DNA of 24,665 bases from Lachnoclostridium sp. UBA3320 (GCA_002361175.1 DESG01000138.1:1-24665), one strand, 5' to 3'; numbered from the stretch's first letter, positions 7,821 through 16,657 are shown. Numbers and translations: made by a program. Notes: generated by a model from the sequence alone, not told the origin.

Positions 7821-7849
7821 AAAGATCACCTGCGACAAATCCAGTGTTT
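7779..7849. repeat. 9-bp inverted repeat enclosing the right-hand repeat pair
   Basis: AAACACTGG (7779-7787) and CCAGTGTTT (7841-7849) are perfect reverse complements 53 bp apart. They enclose the ACAAGGG/ATAAGGG pair. With a spacing this long it is more likely a pair of protein sites than a hairpin. It could be part of an attachment site or the operator of a gene outside this element. Confidence 0.45.
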
Positions 7850-7865
7850 TCAATGGTTTGCGGAG

Positions 7866-7898
7866 AATTTAATAACAAAATATAACAGTTATTAAATT
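7866..7898. repeat. 11-bp AT-rich inverted repeat
   Basis: AATTTAATAAC (7866-7876) pairs perfectly with 7888-7898, leaving an 11-base loop. It has almost no G+C, so it is a weak hairpin; an operator or a chance AT-rich dyad are both possible. Confidence 0.4.
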
Positions 7899-7991
7899 TC
7901 TTAAAACAGGTGAAATCTCAATCGGGATTTATTGGAATTTTCTGTGGAGTATTATTAAAGCTTTTGTGTTGGGAATATATATTAGTACAAA

Positions 7992-8032
7992 AAATAACGA
8001 TAACCTAGTTAAAAAATAGATTATCGTTATTT
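7992..8032 (-). terminator. terminator of the YesL-cellobiose phosphorylase transcript
   Basis: A perfect 12-bp inverted repeat (7992-8003 with 8021-8032, 17-base loop) begins 8 bp after the phosphorylase stop. Read on the minus strand it is followed by a T run, as in rho-independent terminators, although the stem is AT-rich. Confidence 0.75.
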
Positions 8033-8039
8033 CTCACTT

Positions 8040-10475
8040 TCAGCCCATTATAACAGTTACATGGTATTCTTTTTTATTATCACTAGGGCAGATACAGTTA
8101 CTTTCAGTTTCGTTTCCATCAATCTTTATAGAATGTATTCCCTTTTCTACATGCTTTGGATTTTGTATATCAATATATATATCGGCACCACGGTAATGTC
8201 TTTTAATCTCTAGTGATTCTATATCTGCTGGAATACATGGTTCTATGTGTAATCCGTCAAAGTCTGGTTTAATTCCCAGTATATACTGAGAGACATTTAC
8301 AAATGTCCATGCAGCGGTTCCAGTAAGCCAACTGTTTTTTGCTTCTCCATGTTTTGGTGCATCTTTGCCTGCAACCATCTGAGAGTATACATAAGGTTCT
8401 GTACGATGTATTTCGCTGATATCTTCTATATACGCTGGACATGTCTTTTTATAAATTTCAAATGCACGATTTCCACGACCAATACGTGTTTCTGCAATGG
8501 AAATCCATGGGTTATTATGACAGAAAATACCAGCATTTTCCTTATATCCTGGTGGATATGATGAAATTTCACCAAGGTTTACATAGTAGTGGCTGTAAGA
8601 AGGCTGCTGTAATACAATTCCATATTTTGTATCTAGATGTTCTTTAACAGCATCAAGTGCTTTTTTAGCATAGCCTTCTTTAATTCCAATATCTGCAAGC
8701 ACACAAAATCCCTGTGGCTCTATATAGATTTTTCCCTCTTCACATTCGTTTGAACCAACTTTATCACCATTAGTATCATAAGCACGTAAAAACCATTCTC
8801 CATCCCAACCGCTTTCTAATACTGCCTGATACATTGCATCTACAGCTTTATCTGCACGTTCTGCTTCTTTTTCATTATTAAGCAGTCTTTGTATGCTTGC
8901 ATATTCACTGCCATATTTTACAAACATTCCTGCAATAAATACAGACTCTGCAACAGGACCTTCTGATGGTCCAAATGTCTGAAATGATTCCCCTGGTTCA
9001 GTAGAGAAACAATTTAAGTTTAAGCAGTCATTCCAGTCAGCACGTCCAATCAGTGGTAGTTTGTGAGGACCTAGATTATCTAGTGTGTAATCAAAAGAAC
9101 GTTTTAAATGTTCTAAAAGTGGCTGCGCTTTAGAGGAATCGTTATTAAAATCAACTTGCTCATCTAATATACTTATATCTCCAGTTTCTTTTATATAGGC
9201 AGCAGTTCCTGCAATAAGCCACAGTGGGTCATCATTAAATCCACTGCCTATATCTGCATTACCTTTTTTAGTCAATGGCTGATACTGATGGTAAGCACTT
9301 CCATCTTCAAACTGCGTAGCAGCGATATCTAAGATTCTCTGTCTTGCCCTATCTGGTATTAAATGTACAAAACCGAGCAAATCTTGACAAGAGTCACGAA
9401 ATCCCATGCCCCTTCCAGTACCTGATTCAAAATAAGATGCAGAACGAGACATATTAAATGTGACCATACATTGATATTGATTCCAGATATTTACCATACG
9501 ATTTAATTTCTCATCTGCACAATTTAGAGTAAATTTAGACAACAAAGCGTCCCAGTAATCTGCCAGAGCCTTTAGTGCATCATCTACTTTTTTATCAGTA
9601 TTTAAGCGAGAAATTGTGTCAAGGGCAGGTGCTTTATTAATTACGTCTGGTGATTCCCATTTTTTATCTACAGGATTTTGAGCATATCCAAGAAGGAATA
9701 TTAAACTTCTTTCCTGATTAGGCTCTAATGTAATATTTATATAATGTGAACCAATTACAGCACCACCACTCGCTATTGACTGATATGATGAGGCCTCTTT
9801 TACAGCTTTGGGATTTTCTACACTTCCATAATCACCAAGAAAAATATCTCTGTCTGTATCAAATCCATCAATATCTGAATTTACAGTATAGTATGCGTAA
9901 TGGTTGCGGCGTTCACGGTATTCAGTTTTGTGATATATAGTAGAGCCTATTACTTCTACTTCTCCAAGACTTAAATTGCGTTGAAAATTAGTAGAGTCGT
10001 CTACTGCGTTCCAAAAACAAAATTCTACATAAGAACTTAGCGATAAAGTCTGTGTTTCTTTTGTATCATTGCGAATAATTAAACGGTTGACTTCGCATGT
10101 TTCGCCTAATGGTACAAATGCTGTAAGTTCTGCATGTATTCCATTTTTTGATGAGATAAATTTGCTATAGCCAAGTCCGTGGTGGCATTCATAAGTGTCT
10201 AGTGGAGTTTTTACTGGCTGCCATGCAGGTGTCCAGACAGTTTCATTGTGATTAATAAAATAGTATCTGCCATTTGTATCTGCTGGTACATTATTGTAGC
10301 GATAGCGAGTTAAACGAAGAAGTTTTGCATCTTTGTAAAAACTATATCCTCCACAAGTATTAGAAATCAGAGAAAAGAAATCTTCATTTCCTAGATAATT
10401 AATCCAAGGAAGAGGAGTTTTTGGTGTAGTAATTACATACTCCTTATTCTCATCATCAAAGTGTCCAAATTTCAT
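8040..10475 (-). CDS. cbp: cellobiose phosphorylase (GH94)
   Basis: Catalyses phosphorolysis of cellobiose to glucose and alpha-glucose 1-phosphate in the cytoplasm, saving one ATP. The 811-residue protein matches the Clostridium thermocellum enzyme nearly along its whole length, as I recall it, including the N-terminal [16 protein letters not shown], the [10 protein letters not shown] stretch, the [16 protein letters not shown] segment and the [14 protein letters not shown] segment. The DWND motif (residues 480-483) holds the general acid aspartate of the family. No signal peptide is present. Start: an earlier in-frame ATG (10487) overlaps the ribosome site, while GAGG lies 6 nt before the ATG at 10475 and gives the usual family length. 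It follows the YesL-type gene by 76 bp and is probably co-transcribed with it. With the alpha-xylosidase and beta-glucosidase further right it would complete breakdown of imported beta-glucan or xyloglucan oligosaccharides. Specificity for longer cellodextrins is unlikely, since the match is to the disaccharide enzyme. Confidence 0.95.
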   Translation of the reverse strand: MKFGHFDDENKEYVITTPKTPLPWINYLGNEDFFSLISNTCGGYSFYKDAKLLRLTRYRYNNVPADTNGRYYFINHNETVWTPAWQPVKTPLDTYECHHGLGYSKFISSKNGIHAELTAFVPLGETCEVNRLIIRNDTKETQTLSLSSYVEFCFWNAVDDSTNFQRNLSLGEVEVIGSTIYHKTEYRERRNHYAYYTVNSDIDGFDTDRDIFLGDYGSVENPKAVKEASSYQSIASGGAVIGSHYINITLEPNQERSLIFLLGYAQNPVDKKWESPDVINKAPALDTISRLNTDKKVDDALKALADYWDALLSKFTLNCADEKLNRMVNIWNQYQCMVTFNMSRSASYFESGTGRGMGFRDSCQDLLGFVHLIPDRARQRILDIAATQFEDGSAYHQYQPLTKKGNADIGSGFNDDPLWLIAGTAAYIKETGDISILDEQVDFNNDSSKAQPLLEHLKRSFDYTLDNLGPHKLPLIGRADWNDCLNLNCFSTEPGESFQTFGPSEGPVAESVFIAGMFVKYGSEYASIQRLLNNEKEAERADKAVDAMYQAVLESGWDGEWFLRAYDTNGDKVGSNECEEGKIYIEPQGFCVLADIGIKEGYAKKALDAVKEHLDTKYGIVLQQPSYSHYYVNLGEISSYPPGYKENAGIFCHNNPWISIAETRIGRGNRAFEIYKKTCPAYIEDISEIHRTEPYVYSQMVAGKDAPKHGEAKNSWLTGTAAWTFVNVSQYILGIKPDFDGLHIEPCIPADIESLEIKRHYRGADIYIDIQNPKHVEKGIHSIKIDGNETESNCICPSDNKKEYHVTVIMG

Positions 10476-10481
10476 AAATAA

Positions 10482-10485
10482 CCTC
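10482..10485 (-). promoter_or_regulatory. ribosome binding site deciding the cellobiose phosphorylase start
   Basis: GAGG on the minus strand 6 nt before ATG 10475. The upstream in-frame ATG at 10487 is itself part of this ATGAGG sequence, so it cannot be served by it. Confidence 0.75.
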
Positions 10486-10515
10486 ATTTCTGTGCTGCTT
10501 TAATAATAATGAATA

Positions 10516-10543
10516 TTTGTGTCAGGCAGCACGCAGACACAAA
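10516..10543 (-). repeat. intercistronic hairpin between YesL-type gene and cellobiose phosphorylase
   Basis: TTTGTGTC (10516-10523) and GACACAAA (10536-10543) form a perfect 8-bp stem with a 12-base loop just after the upstream gene's stop. No T run follows on the minus strand, so it may be an mRNA-processing or partial attenuation element rather than a full terminator. Confidence 0.4.
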
Positions 10544-10551
10544 ATATATAA

Positions 10552-11187
10552 CTACGCATTATGTATTGTACCTGATGCTTTTTCATATGGAGCAAAAATC
10601 TTGTTAAATATAAAAGACTGAAAGTAAACAATCAGTACAAAACCTAATGAAAATAGTGACATAAATACAGTTCCTAGTGGAAGAAACAGACAAAAACAAG
10701 CAACACCTATATCTATTGCAAGTAATTTAAGTGTCTGTTTGAAATTTTTTAATGCAAGTTGAAATGCATTTTTTATAGAGTTAATAGGTGTGTTTATAAA
10801 ACGTCCTATAAGTGGAAATGTATAGTTAAAAATAACTAGCCATATAATAAAAATAACAATTAAAACTCCTGTTACACCAGATGAAAGCGCATTTCCTCTA
10901 AAAGGCCAGAAAAGTAGATTAAACAGTATCATAGCTCCTGTTACAAAAAAAAACGTAAACGCAATAGTGCCATTTTTTAAATTGCGTTTAAATTCTCTGA
11001 TATAAGGACGAACTATATATCCATATTCTCCTTTTGTCTCTTTTGCCATTACATAATATAAAGAAGAAAGCGCACTACCAATAGTAAATATTGGAATACA
11101 TGTAATTAAAAATACAAGATTTAGTGCAAAGAAATTACACAATGTGCTAATAAAATCTATAACTGGGTTTAATTTTCCATTACTCAT
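10552..11187 (-). CDS. YesL-type (DUF624) membrane protein
   Basis: A 211-residue integral membrane protein. Hydrophobic segments lie at about 19-41, 75-95, 103-128, 150-172 and 176-196, with the family's basic loop around residues 48-72 (AKETKGEYGYIVRPYIREFKRNLKNG region). DUF624/YesL proteins are almost always encoded in sugar-ABC-transporter or YesM/YesN-regulated clusters of Bacillota. Their function is unproven but thought to be linked to transport. Here it is the first gene of the transcript that includes cellobiose phosphorylase and is divergent from the solute-binding protein gene, 200 bp away. Start is supported by GGAGGA at 11193-11198. Confidence 0.85.
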   Translation of the reverse strand: MSNGKLNPVIDFISTLCNFFALNLVFLITCIPIFTIGSALSSLYYVMAKETKGEYGYIVRPYIREFKRNLKNGTIAFTFFFVTGAMILFNLLFWPFRGNALSSGVTGVLIVIFIIWLVIFNYTFPLIGRFINTPINSIKNAFQLALKNFKQTLKLLAIDIGVACFCLFLPLGTVFMSLFSLGFVLIVYFQSFIFNKIFAPYEKASGTIHNA

Positions 11188-11230
11188 ATAAATCCTCCAT
11201 TCTTAAAAGCTGTTTTTTTATATTATTTCT

Positions 11231-11236
11231 ATTATA
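11231..11236 (-). promoter_or_regulatory. candidate -10 box for the YesL-cellobiose phosphorylase transcript
   Basis: A perfect TATAAT on the minus strand, 44 bp before the start codon. No convincing -35 hexamer is seen at 16-18 bp, which would fit an activator-dependent promoter, for example one driven by the AraC-type regulator of this locus. Confidence 0.4.
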
Positions 11237-11325
11237 ATCACTTTACTTTAAATATTGCTACTGAAAAAAAATGCACAGAACTACATACAAAATTAGACAT
11301 CTTTTTAAATGCTAAATAAATTTGA

Positions 11326-11355
11326 TTGAAATTTTTATCCTTTTTGTTGTATAAT
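11326..11355 (+). promoter_or_regulatory. promoter of the solute-binding protein gene
   Basis: TTGAAA (11326-11331) and TATAAT (11350-11355) are 18 bp apart and lie 32 bp upstream of the ATG at 11388. It is divergent from the YesL-type gene, so both transcripts share a 200-bp control region. Confidence 0.75.
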
Positions 11356-11376
11356 TATGTTTGTTGATTTTTAAAA

Positions 11377-11380
11377 GGGG
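11377..11380 (+). promoter_or_regulatory. ribosome binding site deciding the solute-binding protein start
   Basis: AAAAGGGG ends 7 nt before ATG 11388. The alternative TTG start at 11361 would put this site inside the coding region and would begin only 6 bases after the -10 box. Confidence 0.75.
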
Positions 11381-11387
11381 ATTGATT

Positions 11388-13127
11388 ATGAAAAAAAAGT
11401 TTCTTTATGTGCCATTTTGTATAGTGACAATGATATTGTTACTAATAGTATGTACTAAATCTAGTGGAAATTTTATATCTTCACATTTTGACTCAAGTAA
11501 TTATAAAGACTTTATTATAGTAGACGTATATGATGAATTTGCAAATTATCAGGGAATCCAAGGCGGATGGTTTGCCAAAGTAGTAAAGGACAAGTTTAAT
11601 ATGGAATTAAATATTATCGCACCAAATGTTACAGGAAATGGAGATACACTTTATCAGACACGTCAAGCCGCTGGCAATCTTGGTGATTTAATTTTAATTA
11701 ACACATCCAATGGCAAGTTTAATGAAATTGTGAAAGCTGGTCTTGTTGCTGATTGTACAAAACTTGTTCAAAATAAGGATATTATGAAAAATTATGGTGA
11801 TGCAGTAATAAAGACTAATGAGCTGGTTGAAGCAGATGGAATTTATGGTTTTCCAAAGTCTATCTCATCGCAAGCTGCAACAGAAGCATCAGAAGGAACA
11901 GACCCTACATTTGGCCCATATATAAGATGGGATTATTATAAAAAGCTAGGATATCCTGAGATGAATAATCTTGAAGATTTTTTAGATGTTTTAGAGAAAA
12001 TGCAGATATTGGCTAGAAAAGAAGAAAATAGTAATGATATTTATGCAATTTCTTTATTTAAGGATTGGGATTATAATATGATGAATAATGCAAAACAAAT
12101 TGCTTGTATGTATGGATATGACGAGCAAGGGTTTGTGTTATCTAAAGCAAATGGCACTAATTACCAAAATATTCTTAGTAATAATTCACTATATATAAAA
12201 GCACTTAAATTTTTTAATGAAGCCAATGCAAGGGGACTTGTTGATTCAGATTCTCCATCACAAAACTATGATGAATGGATAATGAAATATGAGGCTGGAA
12301 AAGTACTTTACGGTCCATGGCCATGGATAGGAGAAAGGTTTAATACTGCTGAAAATAAGGCTTTAGGAAAAGCATTTAAGATGGCACCTGTTAAAGATAT
12401 GAAAATTTTTTCATTTGGATGCTATTCAGAGGGAGATTCCACTAATATTATTGCGATTGGCTCTAGGGCAAGCGACCCACAAAGGCTTTTAGATTTTATA
12501 GATTGGCTATACTCACCAGAGGGTTTTTATCTAAACGGTCAGGCAAATGGGGCAGCAGGTCCAGAAGGTCTTACTTGGGAAATTGGAGACGATGGTATGC
12601 CAAGGCTTACAGAATTTGGGAAAAAAGCACTTCCAAATAATCCAGTAGATGTACCAGAAGAATATGGTGGAGAAAAATGGGATTTAGGGATATCTGCACT
12701 AAATTTTAAAACTATAAATCAAAAAGAGATAGACCCTAACACTGGTGCACCGTATGACTACTTATGTTGGGAGTCTACTATTAAAGATAATAGAACTGAT
12801 ATTGATATAGACTGGATTAATAAAATGGGTGCAGATACAGCGATGGAATATCTTAAAAATAATAATATGCTTTTAATCGCACCTGGTGCAAACTACTCCA
12901 CGCCAGCAGAAAGTACCAATATTACAACAATACGTGAACGGTGTAAATCAGCAATTATCCGCTATTCGTGGAGAATGATTTTTGCACAAAAAAACTCATT
13001 TAATACACTTTTAAAAGAGATGCAAGATACAGCAAAAGGTCTTGGATATAATTATGTGTATAAAGTAGATTTAAAAAATGCAAAAGACCAAACAGCAGCA
13101 AGGAATGTTATAAAAAATCAGCAGTAG
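11388..13127 (+). CDS. extracellular sugar-binding protein of ABC transporter (YtcQ/LplA-like)
   Basis: A 579-residue secreted solute-binding protein of the large oligosaccharide type found beside YesM/YesN systems. An N-terminal basic stretch (MKKK) and a hydrophobic core end at LIVC (residues 19-22). The cysteine would be the lipid anchor, though Val at -1 is not a standard lipobox residue, so anchoring is less certain. The body has typical features such as VKAGLVADCTKLV, EADGIYGFPKS, and a late GYNYVYKVDLKNA segment. It would capture an oligosaccharide, presumably beta-glucan or xyloglucan derived, outside the cell. Oddly, no permease or ATPase gene is next to it: the next gene, on the opposite strand, ends 1 bp away. 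It may work with permeases encoded elsewhere, or serve as a ligand sensor for the adjacent histidine kinase. Confidence 0.85.
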   Translation: MKKKFLYVPFCIVTMILLLIVCTKSSGNFISSHFDSSNYKDFIIVDVYDEFANYQGIQGGWFAKVVKDKFNMELNIIAPNVTGNGDTLYQTRQAAGNLGDLILINTSNGKFNEIVKAGLVADCTKLVQNKDIMKNYGDAVIKTNELVEADGIYGFPKSISSQAATEASEGTDPTFGPYIRWDYYKKLGYPEMNNLEDFLDVLEKMQILARKEENSNDIYAISLFKDWDYNMMNNAKQIACMYGYDEQGFVLSKANGTNYQNILSNNSLYIKALKFFNEANARGLVDSDSPSQNYDEWIMKYEAGKVLYGPWPWIGERFNTAENKALGKAFKMAPVKDMKIFSFGCYSEGDSTNIIAIGSRASDPQRLLDFIDWLYSPEGFYLNGQANGAAGPEGLTWEIGDDGMPRLTEFGKKALPNNPVDVPEEYGGEKWDLGISALNFKTINQKEIDPNTGAPYDYLCWESTIKDNRTDIDIDWINKMGADTAMEYLKNNNMLLIAPGANYSTPAESTNITTIRERCKSAIIRYSWRMIFAQKNSFNTLLKEMQDTAKGLGYNYVYKVDLKNAKDQTAARNVIKNQQ

Positions 13128-13128
13128 G

Positions 13129-14676
13129 TTATATATTAGGGTTTCCTTTTTTTCGGTATTCTGCTGGTGATGTTCCTTCATATTTTTTAAATTTTCGATG
13201 AAAGTAGTCTACATTGCTATAACCTACTCGTTCAGAAATTTCATACACCTTTAAAGAGCCATCATCTAACAGCTCTTTTGCCTTATCAATGCGCACTTTA
13301 TCCAGATAAGCATTAAAGTTGACATTTAATTTTTTGGTAAAAAGTCTTCCTAGATATGAACTATTATATCCAAAAAGTGGTGCAAGTGTTTCAAGTTTTA
13401 AGTTTTCTTGATAATTGTGTTTTATATAATGTAATACTTCATCTAGTACATTTTCACCAGAAGAATATCCAACAGAATGCATCCACATTTCAAACTGCTC
13501 TGCAAGAAAATCAATAATTTCATATAGATAATATTTTTCTTCTATCATAATAATAATTGAAGTATTAGCAAGAAGAGGTAAGTTTGTCTGTGGAAAAATC
13601 TGCATAATCTTTTGTTTAACTAGAATATAAATATCTATTAAAAAATGTTTAATATCTATAATCTCTGCAACACAATTATTTAAATAGTCAGACAATTCGT
13701 TTAAAGTATTGCTAATTAAAGTTGGATTGTGTGATTGTATATAATTAGAAAAAGTTTCTGCATACTTAGGAGCTAGGTCTTGTGTAAACAGATGTGTGGA
13801 ATTAAGGTGCATTTTAAGTTCGCTATAGCCAAGTATATGCTGGTCTTTTATACAGAAAAAACGGCGCTCATTAAGCTGACATACATCTTTATATGACAGA
13901 TGTATGTCTTGCACATCTGATACTTGCCTTCCATAGATAATAAATATCTGGTCAAATGGTGAATCTTTTTGAGGCTTTATTTTATAATGCTCCAAAAGGT
14001 TTCGAAATCTTGCAATAGCAAAATCTCCTTTTAATAAAATAATATTATGCTGCTTTATTGTCAACATATCATATGTATTGTTATCTTGATTGCTGATACG
14101 CATCAAGTCTGAAAAATTCCATGCTGTGTGAAGTGTATTTTGATTATAGCTGCTATAAATAATAACTTGATAAATATTAGCATTAAGATGCAGTTCGTTA
14201 ATATTTAATGAATTAAAATCACACGTATTTAAAAGTATTTCCCTGATAATATTTTCTTTGGCCTTTTCACGGTAATTAGAATATGACAGTGAATTTTTCC
14301 TTTCTTCATTTATTATGTCACGTATTTCACATACAGACTGCTCAAGTTCAATTTCATCTATTGGTTTTGTAAGATAAAAATCTACCCCATAGCGCATAGC
14401 AGTTTGTGCAAGTTTAAAATCAGAAAGTCCACTTAAAATAATAAACTTTCCATCAAATCCAGATTCTATAGCGGCTTTTATAACTTCTATACCGTTCATC
14501 TTTGGCATGCGGATATCTAAAAGTACAAGGTCTGGTTTTAAGACAAGTATTTTGTCTAACGTTTCTTGCCCATTAATAGCACTTCCGCATATGGAAAATC
14601 CAACACTCTCCCAGTCAATAATCTGTTTAAGTCCTTCTAATACAAGCTGTTCATCATCTGCAATAAATACATTCAT
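13129..14676 (-). CDS. YesN-type response regulator with AraC DNA-binding domain
   Basis: A 515-residue regulator. The N-terminal receiver domain (1-120) has the acidic pair D7-D8, the phosphoacceptor D54 in VLLDIRMPKMNG and K104 in the YLTKPID motif. A long middle region of unknown fold (about 130-405) follows, and an AraC/XylS double helix-turn-helix (about 410-510) contains the KVYEISERVGYSNVDYFHRKFK signature. It is transcribed from the kinase gene's promoter: its start overlaps the kinase stop by 4 bp (ATGA), with GGAGGAAG upstream. By family, phosphorylation by the partner kinase would let it activate sugar-utilisation genes, most likely the flanking ones. Its stop faces the solute-binding protein's stop 1 bp away, so the two transcripts must overlap. 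Confidence 0.92.
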   Translation of the reverse strand: MNVFIADDEQLVLEGLKQIIDWESVGFSICGSAINGQETLDKILVLKPDLVLLDIRMPKMNGIEVIKAAIESGFDGKFIILSGLSDFKLAQTAMRYGVDFYLTKPIDEIELEQSVCEIRDIINEERKNSLSYSNYREKAKENIIREILLNTCDFNSLNINELHLNANIYQVIIYSSYNQNTLHTAWNFSDLMRISNQDNNTYDMLTIKQHNIILLKGDFAIARFRNLLEHYKIKPQKDSPFDQIFIIYGRQVSDVQDIHLSYKDVCQLNERRFFCIKDQHILGYSELKMHLNSTHLFTQDLAPKYAETFSNYIQSHNPTLISNTLNELSDYLNNCVAEIIDIKHFLIDIYILVKQKIMQIFPQTNLPLLANTSIIIMIEEKYYLYEIIDFLAEQFEMWMHSVGYSSGENVLDEVLHYIKHNYQENLKLETLAPLFGYNSSYLGRLFTKKLNVNFNAYLDKVRIDKAKELLDDGSLKVYEISERVGYSNVDYFHRKFKKYEGTSPAEYRKKGNPNI

Positions 14677-16496
14677 AATTCTTCCTCCTCCATTGTATCC
14701 TGTGAAACCTTGTATAATGGAATTGTAACAGTAACACAGGTTCCAAAGTTTTCTTTACTTTTTATAGTAATACCATATTCTTGTCCATAAAATAGATGAA
14801 TACGGTTATTAATATTATAAAGTCCTATGCCATGTTCTGAATCTTTTACTGGTGTATTAAGATGAGCAATCACCATGCGCAGTTCTTCTTTAGACATCCC
14901 TATGCCATTGTCAAAAATATATGCACTTAAATTAGAACGGTCTTTAGATAGACGTATTTTCAAAATAATATGTCCATTCTCTTCCATATCCCTTAGCCCA
15001 TGTGAAATGGCATTTTCAATAATTGGCTGAAGTATAATAGGAAGTACCATATATTCAGAAAGTATAATACTTTCATCTATTTTAATATCATAATTAATGC
15101 GAGAGCCAAATCTAAGTTTCATAATAGCCATATATGTTGAAACATAATCCAGTTCTTTTTCTAAAGTTGTAGAAGAAGTTTTAGTATTGCTTAATACGTA
15201 GCGCATAGATTTGCTTAATAATTTAATTGCATTAGCGACATCTTTGTTCCCTTCTATAAAAGCTTTCATACGAATTGCTTCTAACGTATTATACAAAAAA
15301 TGAGGATTAATCTGATTGGCAAGAAGTTTAAACTCCATCTGCTGTTGTTGGTTCTTAATAACCTGTTCTCTAATTTGTGCTTGGTAGATTTGTGCTTCTG
15401 CCTGTTTTAATTTCTCTACCATGATTTTCATATCATGAAAAGTGGCAGTAAGTTCATCATCGCCCTTAATAGTATCTACAATCTCATAATCATTTTTACT
15501 AACCTTATACATAGCAATTCTAAGTGTATTAATACGCTCACTAAAGTAATTAGCATATAAAAATATAATTACTGCTGAAACAATTAGTGCAAGAAGTACA
15601 ATTAGTGAAAAGACTATAAGCAAATTATATGTTGTAGGCAAAGCATTGGTATCTGCAACAAATATATGCAAATTATCCAAAGAATGGTACAAATTCACTG
15701 TTTCAAAAGAGCCAATAACCTTTTTACCAAACAACATAAAAGTTCCCGTATTATGCATTTCATCTTTTAAATCCAAAGGAAATTTTTCACCACTATAGTG
15801 TCTGTCAGAACTTATAAAAACGGGTTCTTCATTTACATTTAAATAAATCTGGTAATTGTTGTTTGAAATCAGGTTGCGCAAGTAATCATTAGAAATAGAC
15901 ATAAGCAGCATTGCATATGTATTTTTCTTAGGAATTGGAATACGACAACAGTAGTAAAGCTCCCAATAGTTCATTTCATTTTGACCAGTGCGAATATCAC
16001 TAATCCAAAAATTTCCAAAAATTTCTTGCGATTTTTTATACCATCGTGACTCTTTCTCTTCCTTAGTAATTGGTAAAATATATTTATTATTTTTTACATT
16101 GTGCATTAAATTTTCTGGCACATATAATCTAAGTGTTGTAAGCATAGCAGTCTTTTCCAAAACGTTATTAAATGAGTCAGTTATTTCTGAAGTAATTTTT
16201 GCAGTATCAAAATCTGGGTTGGACACAGCAAGCAGTTCTTGAAGTTGTAAATTATTTGTTGTAGTTTCATAAATAGAATGTAAATGTATAGATGTAGATA
16301 CAACTGTAGAATATATTAGTTTGTCTTGCGAATATGCCAAATTTTTATAATGAGAGATAGTTCTTTTATATATAAAAAAATCAAGTATAGTACTAAGGCT
16401 CAAAACTGGAATAATAATGGCGCAAATAAATAAAGTCATAAGCTGACGTTTCATATTATTTTGAGAAAAAAATTTAAAGCGAAAATAATTTTTCAT
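14673..16496 (-). CDS. YesM-type sensor histidine kinase
   Basis: A 607-residue membrane sensor. TM1 lies at about 20-43, then an extracellular sensing region of about 245 residues (Cache-like by family), TM2 at about 291-314, a HAMP linker (315-367), a short coiled coil, and the His_kinase domain with H399 in QINPHFLYNTLEAIR. The C-terminal HATPase part has the N box IIENAISHG (492-500) and the G box DNGIGM (529-534). It would phosphorylate the response regulator whose gene overlaps its 3' end by 4 bp. In this family the signal is often a sugar bound by a neighbouring solute-binding protein, which fits the lone binding protein at 11388-13127. GGAGGGG at 16502-16508 supports the start. Confidence 0.92.
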   Translation of the reverse strand: MKNYFRFKFFSQNNMKRQLMTLFICAIIIPVLSLSTILDFFIYKRTISHYKNLAYSQDKLIYSTVVSTSIHLHSIYETTTNNLQLQELLAVSNPDFDTAKITSEITDSFNNVLEKTAMLTTLRLYVPENLMHNVKNNKYILPITKEEKESRWYKKSQEIFGNFWISDIRTGQNEMNYWELYYCCRIPIPKKNTYAMLLMSISNDYLRNLISNNNYQIYLNVNEEPVFISSDRHYSGEKFPLDLKDEMHNTGTFMLFGKKVIGSFETVNLYHSLDNLHIFVADTNALPTTYNLLIVFSLIVLLALIVSAVIIFLYANYFSERINTLRIAMYKVSKNDYEIVDTIKGDDELTATFHDMKIMVEKLKQAEAQIYQAQIREQVIKNQQQQMEFKLLANQINPHFLYNTLEAIRMKAFIEGNKDVANAIKLLSKSMRYVLSNTKTSSTTLEKELDYVSTYMAIMKLRFGSRINYDIKIDESIILSEYMVLPIILQPIIENAISHGLRDMEENGHIILKIRLSKDRSNLSAYIFDNGIGMSKEELRMVIAHLNTPVKDSEHGIGLYNINNRIHLFYGQEYGITIKSKENFGTCVTVTIPLYKVSQDTMEEEEL

Positions 16497-16521
16497 ATGA
16501 ACCCCTCCTCACAATCATAAC

Positions 16522-16577
16522 TTATGCTACAAATTGCTCCACTGTCCTGCGATTTTTCTAATTCCTTAATTATGCTA
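16522..16577 (+). repeat. pair of TTATGCTA direct repeats in the kinase/alpha-xylosidase control region
   Basis: TTATGCTA occurs at 16522-16529 and 16570-16577, 48 bp apart. The second copy sits where the kinase transcript would start. Could be regulator binding sites; the short length leaves chance possible. Confidence 0.3.
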
Positions 16578-16579
16578 GA

Positions 16580-16588
16580 ATTATATCA
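16580..16588 (-). promoter_or_regulatory. extended -10 promoter of the kinase-regulator operon
   Basis: On the minus strand TGATATAAT, a perfect TGnTATAAT extended -10, lies 83 bp before the kinase start codon. No good -35 is seen, which extended -10 promoters tolerate. Confidence 0.6.
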
Positions 16589-16657
16589 TAAAAAAACTTC
16601 AAAAAAAGTGGTATTTTTTTGCGAATAAATACAGTAGTAATTAGAGAATTTTTATTT

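Larger units (their letters stand above)
1..7850. mobile_element. probable end segment of an integrative mobile element carrying a defence cassette
   Basis: This is an inference from content. Families recalled from clostridial conjugative elements (DUF6040 at the left, DUF6061 at 7395-7634) bracket a restriction-modification cassette that is visibly more AT-rich and richer in ATA and AGA codons than the sugar genes to its right. A non-coding stretch with paired inverted short repeats lies between the DUF6061 gene and the sugar-utilisation locus and is a plausible right boundary. No integrase, relaxase or transfer gene is inside the window, so the left limit lies outside it and the right limit is approximate. 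An ordinary genomic island without mobility is the alternative. Confidence 0.5.
7635..8039. other. 405-bp non-coding stretch at the island/sugar-locus boundary
   Basis: Between the divergent DUF6061 upstream region and the end of the cellobiose phosphorylase gene there is no gene I can support. The stretch holds, from left to right, the DUF6061 ribosome site, two pairs of 7-bp repeats in opposite orientation (7750-7820), a 9-bp inverted repeat around the right-hand pair (7779-7849), an 11-bp AT-rich hairpin (7866-7898) and a minus-strand terminator (7992-8032). Short open frames here on both strands lack ribosome sites. This density of dyads between two unrelated gene sets is what an element end would look like. 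Confidence 0.6.

Noticed and set aside
7597..7866. Short open frames on both strands in the boundary region, including a stop-to-stop minus-strand frame of about 43 codons ending near 7737
   Set aside because: No ribosome site, no recognised family, and they run through the repeat structures; more likely non-coding.
10476..10487. Upstream ATG giving a 815-residue cellobiose phosphorylase
   Set aside because: That ATG forms part of the ribosome site for the next in-frame ATG, and the 811-residue form starts exactly like known enzymes.
11260..11300. Possible shared A-run motif between the two sugar control regions (near 11263 and 16600)
   Set aside because: Similarity is limited to an A run plus a few bases and is not distinguishable from AT-rich background.
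11361..11387. TTG start giving a 588-residue solute-binding protein
   Set aside because: It would begin almost at the transcription start, and a good AAAAGGGG lies before ATG 11388.
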